DNA of 45,529 nucleotides from Algoriphagus sp. (GTDB taxonomy: Bacteria > Bacteroidota > Bacteroidia > Cytophagales > Cyclobacteriaceae): contig JANQWS010000094.1 of the NCBI GenBank assembly GCA_030729785.1, positions 81,984-127,512 of the forward strand, read 5' to 3'. How positions within the stretch are numbered: the first letter of the stretch is position 1; the number at the start of each line of letters is the position of its first letter. The position numbers and the translations under genes were made by a program. The notes beneath the pieces were generated by a model. It did no database searches. It was given only the letters and a program-made list of their open reading frames with translations, and was not told the DNA's origin. Positions 45,350 through 45,529 of this stretch are shown piece by piece.

Positions 45350-45383
45350 GGGGAAAGATGGTAGTTGGGAAAGTATTTTTATC

Positions 45384-45391
45384 TATGTTTG
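45384..45391 (+). promoter_or_regulatory. Likely -7 box of the tRNA-Pro gene
   Basis: TATGTTTG matches TAnnTTTG exactly. A TTG at 45365-45367, 16 bases upstream, may be the -33 element. Transcription starting near 45397 would leave about 30 bases of 5' leader for RNase P removal. Confidence 0.55.
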
Positions 45392-45426
45392 CACCTCGCT
45401 AAGGTAAAAGTTCTTTAGCTCAAGTT

Positions 45427-45500
45427 CGGGGTGTAGCGTAGCCCGGTATCGCGCCACATTTGGGATGTGGAGGTCGTAGGTTCGAATCCTGCCACCCCGA
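45427..45500 (+). tRNA. tRNA-Pro (anticodon TGG)
   Basis: A 74-base cloverleaf. The acceptor stem pairs 45427-45433 (CGGGGTG) with 45493-45499 (CACCCCG), with discriminator A at 45500. The anticodon loop TTTGGGA gives TGG, which reads CCA and by wobble other proline codons. The C1-G72 pair and A73 fit bacterial proline tRNA. CCA is not encoded. Confidence 0.97.
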
Positions 45501-45529
45501 CTTATTTTTTCAACTACACTAATGGATTG

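Overview
The window comes from a free-living member of the Bacteroidota, most likely of the order Cytophagales (Cyclobacteriaceae/Algoriphagus-like). Signs are Bacteroidota-restricted families (DUF3822, DUF1573, LptE-type lipoprotein, heparan-glucosaminide acetyltransferase of the NagX/DUF5009 type), -7 boxes of the form TAnnTTTG, weak or absent Shine-Dalgarno sequences with several TTG/GTG starts, and many Sec, Tat or lipoprotein signals. I see no phage, insertion sequence, integrase or CRISPR array. It reads as ordinary chromosome between a tRNA-Ser(GCT) gene at the left edge and a tRNA-Pro(TGG) gene at the right edge.

Left part (about 0.1-8.5 kb, minus strand): an apparent five-gene run transcribed leftward contains a lipoprotein, two small secreted proteins and an 817-residue secreted leucine-rich-repeat protein, ending in kdsB (CMP-KDO synthesis). 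The small proteins and the N-terminal part of the LRR protein seem to share a domain. Next are two nucleotide-sugar dehydrogenases (TviB/WbpA-like and UDP-glucose dehydrogenase) for surface polysaccharide precursors.

8.7-19.2 kb is an accessory-looking region. Three plus-strand genes encode a planctomycete-type cytochrome c/DUF1549/DUF1553 lipoprotein, a Tat-exported DUF1501 protein, and a membrane cytochrome c with LRRs and a chitobiase-like C-terminal domain. They are followed by a SIS-domain sugar isomerase-like protein, a GH20 beta-N-acetylhexosaminidase on the opposite strand and a NagX-type acetyltransferase. I read this as an amino-sugar polymer utilisation locus.

19.2-36.5 kb is mixed housekeeping: riboflavin synthase, Pcm, acyl-CoA thioesterase, an FAD oxidoreductase, a serine hydrolase, a metallophosphoesterase, two acetyltransferases (one at the right end of the window), an EamA exporter, an MsbA-like ABC exporter, DUF1573, a RecD/Dda-like helicase, two Nudix proteins, a pilin-like protein, DUF3822, coaD, pyrE, a gamma-carbonic-anhydrase-like protein and dinB. 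A short inverted pair of heptamer-repeat tracts lies between pyrE and the carbonic anhydrase gene.

36.5-43.2 kb is the most suggestive part: miaB, a sigma-54 activator lacking a sensor domain, lptE, a conserved hypothetical gene and secG form one tight run ending in a terminator. groES-groEL follow, preceded by a sequence with exact -24/-12 sigma-54 geometry (GG, 10 bases, GC). This suggests that the chaperonin operon is driven by sigma-54, possibly through the activator encoded about 2 kb upstream. An S10 peptidase, a GNAT acetyltransferase and tRNA-Pro close the window.
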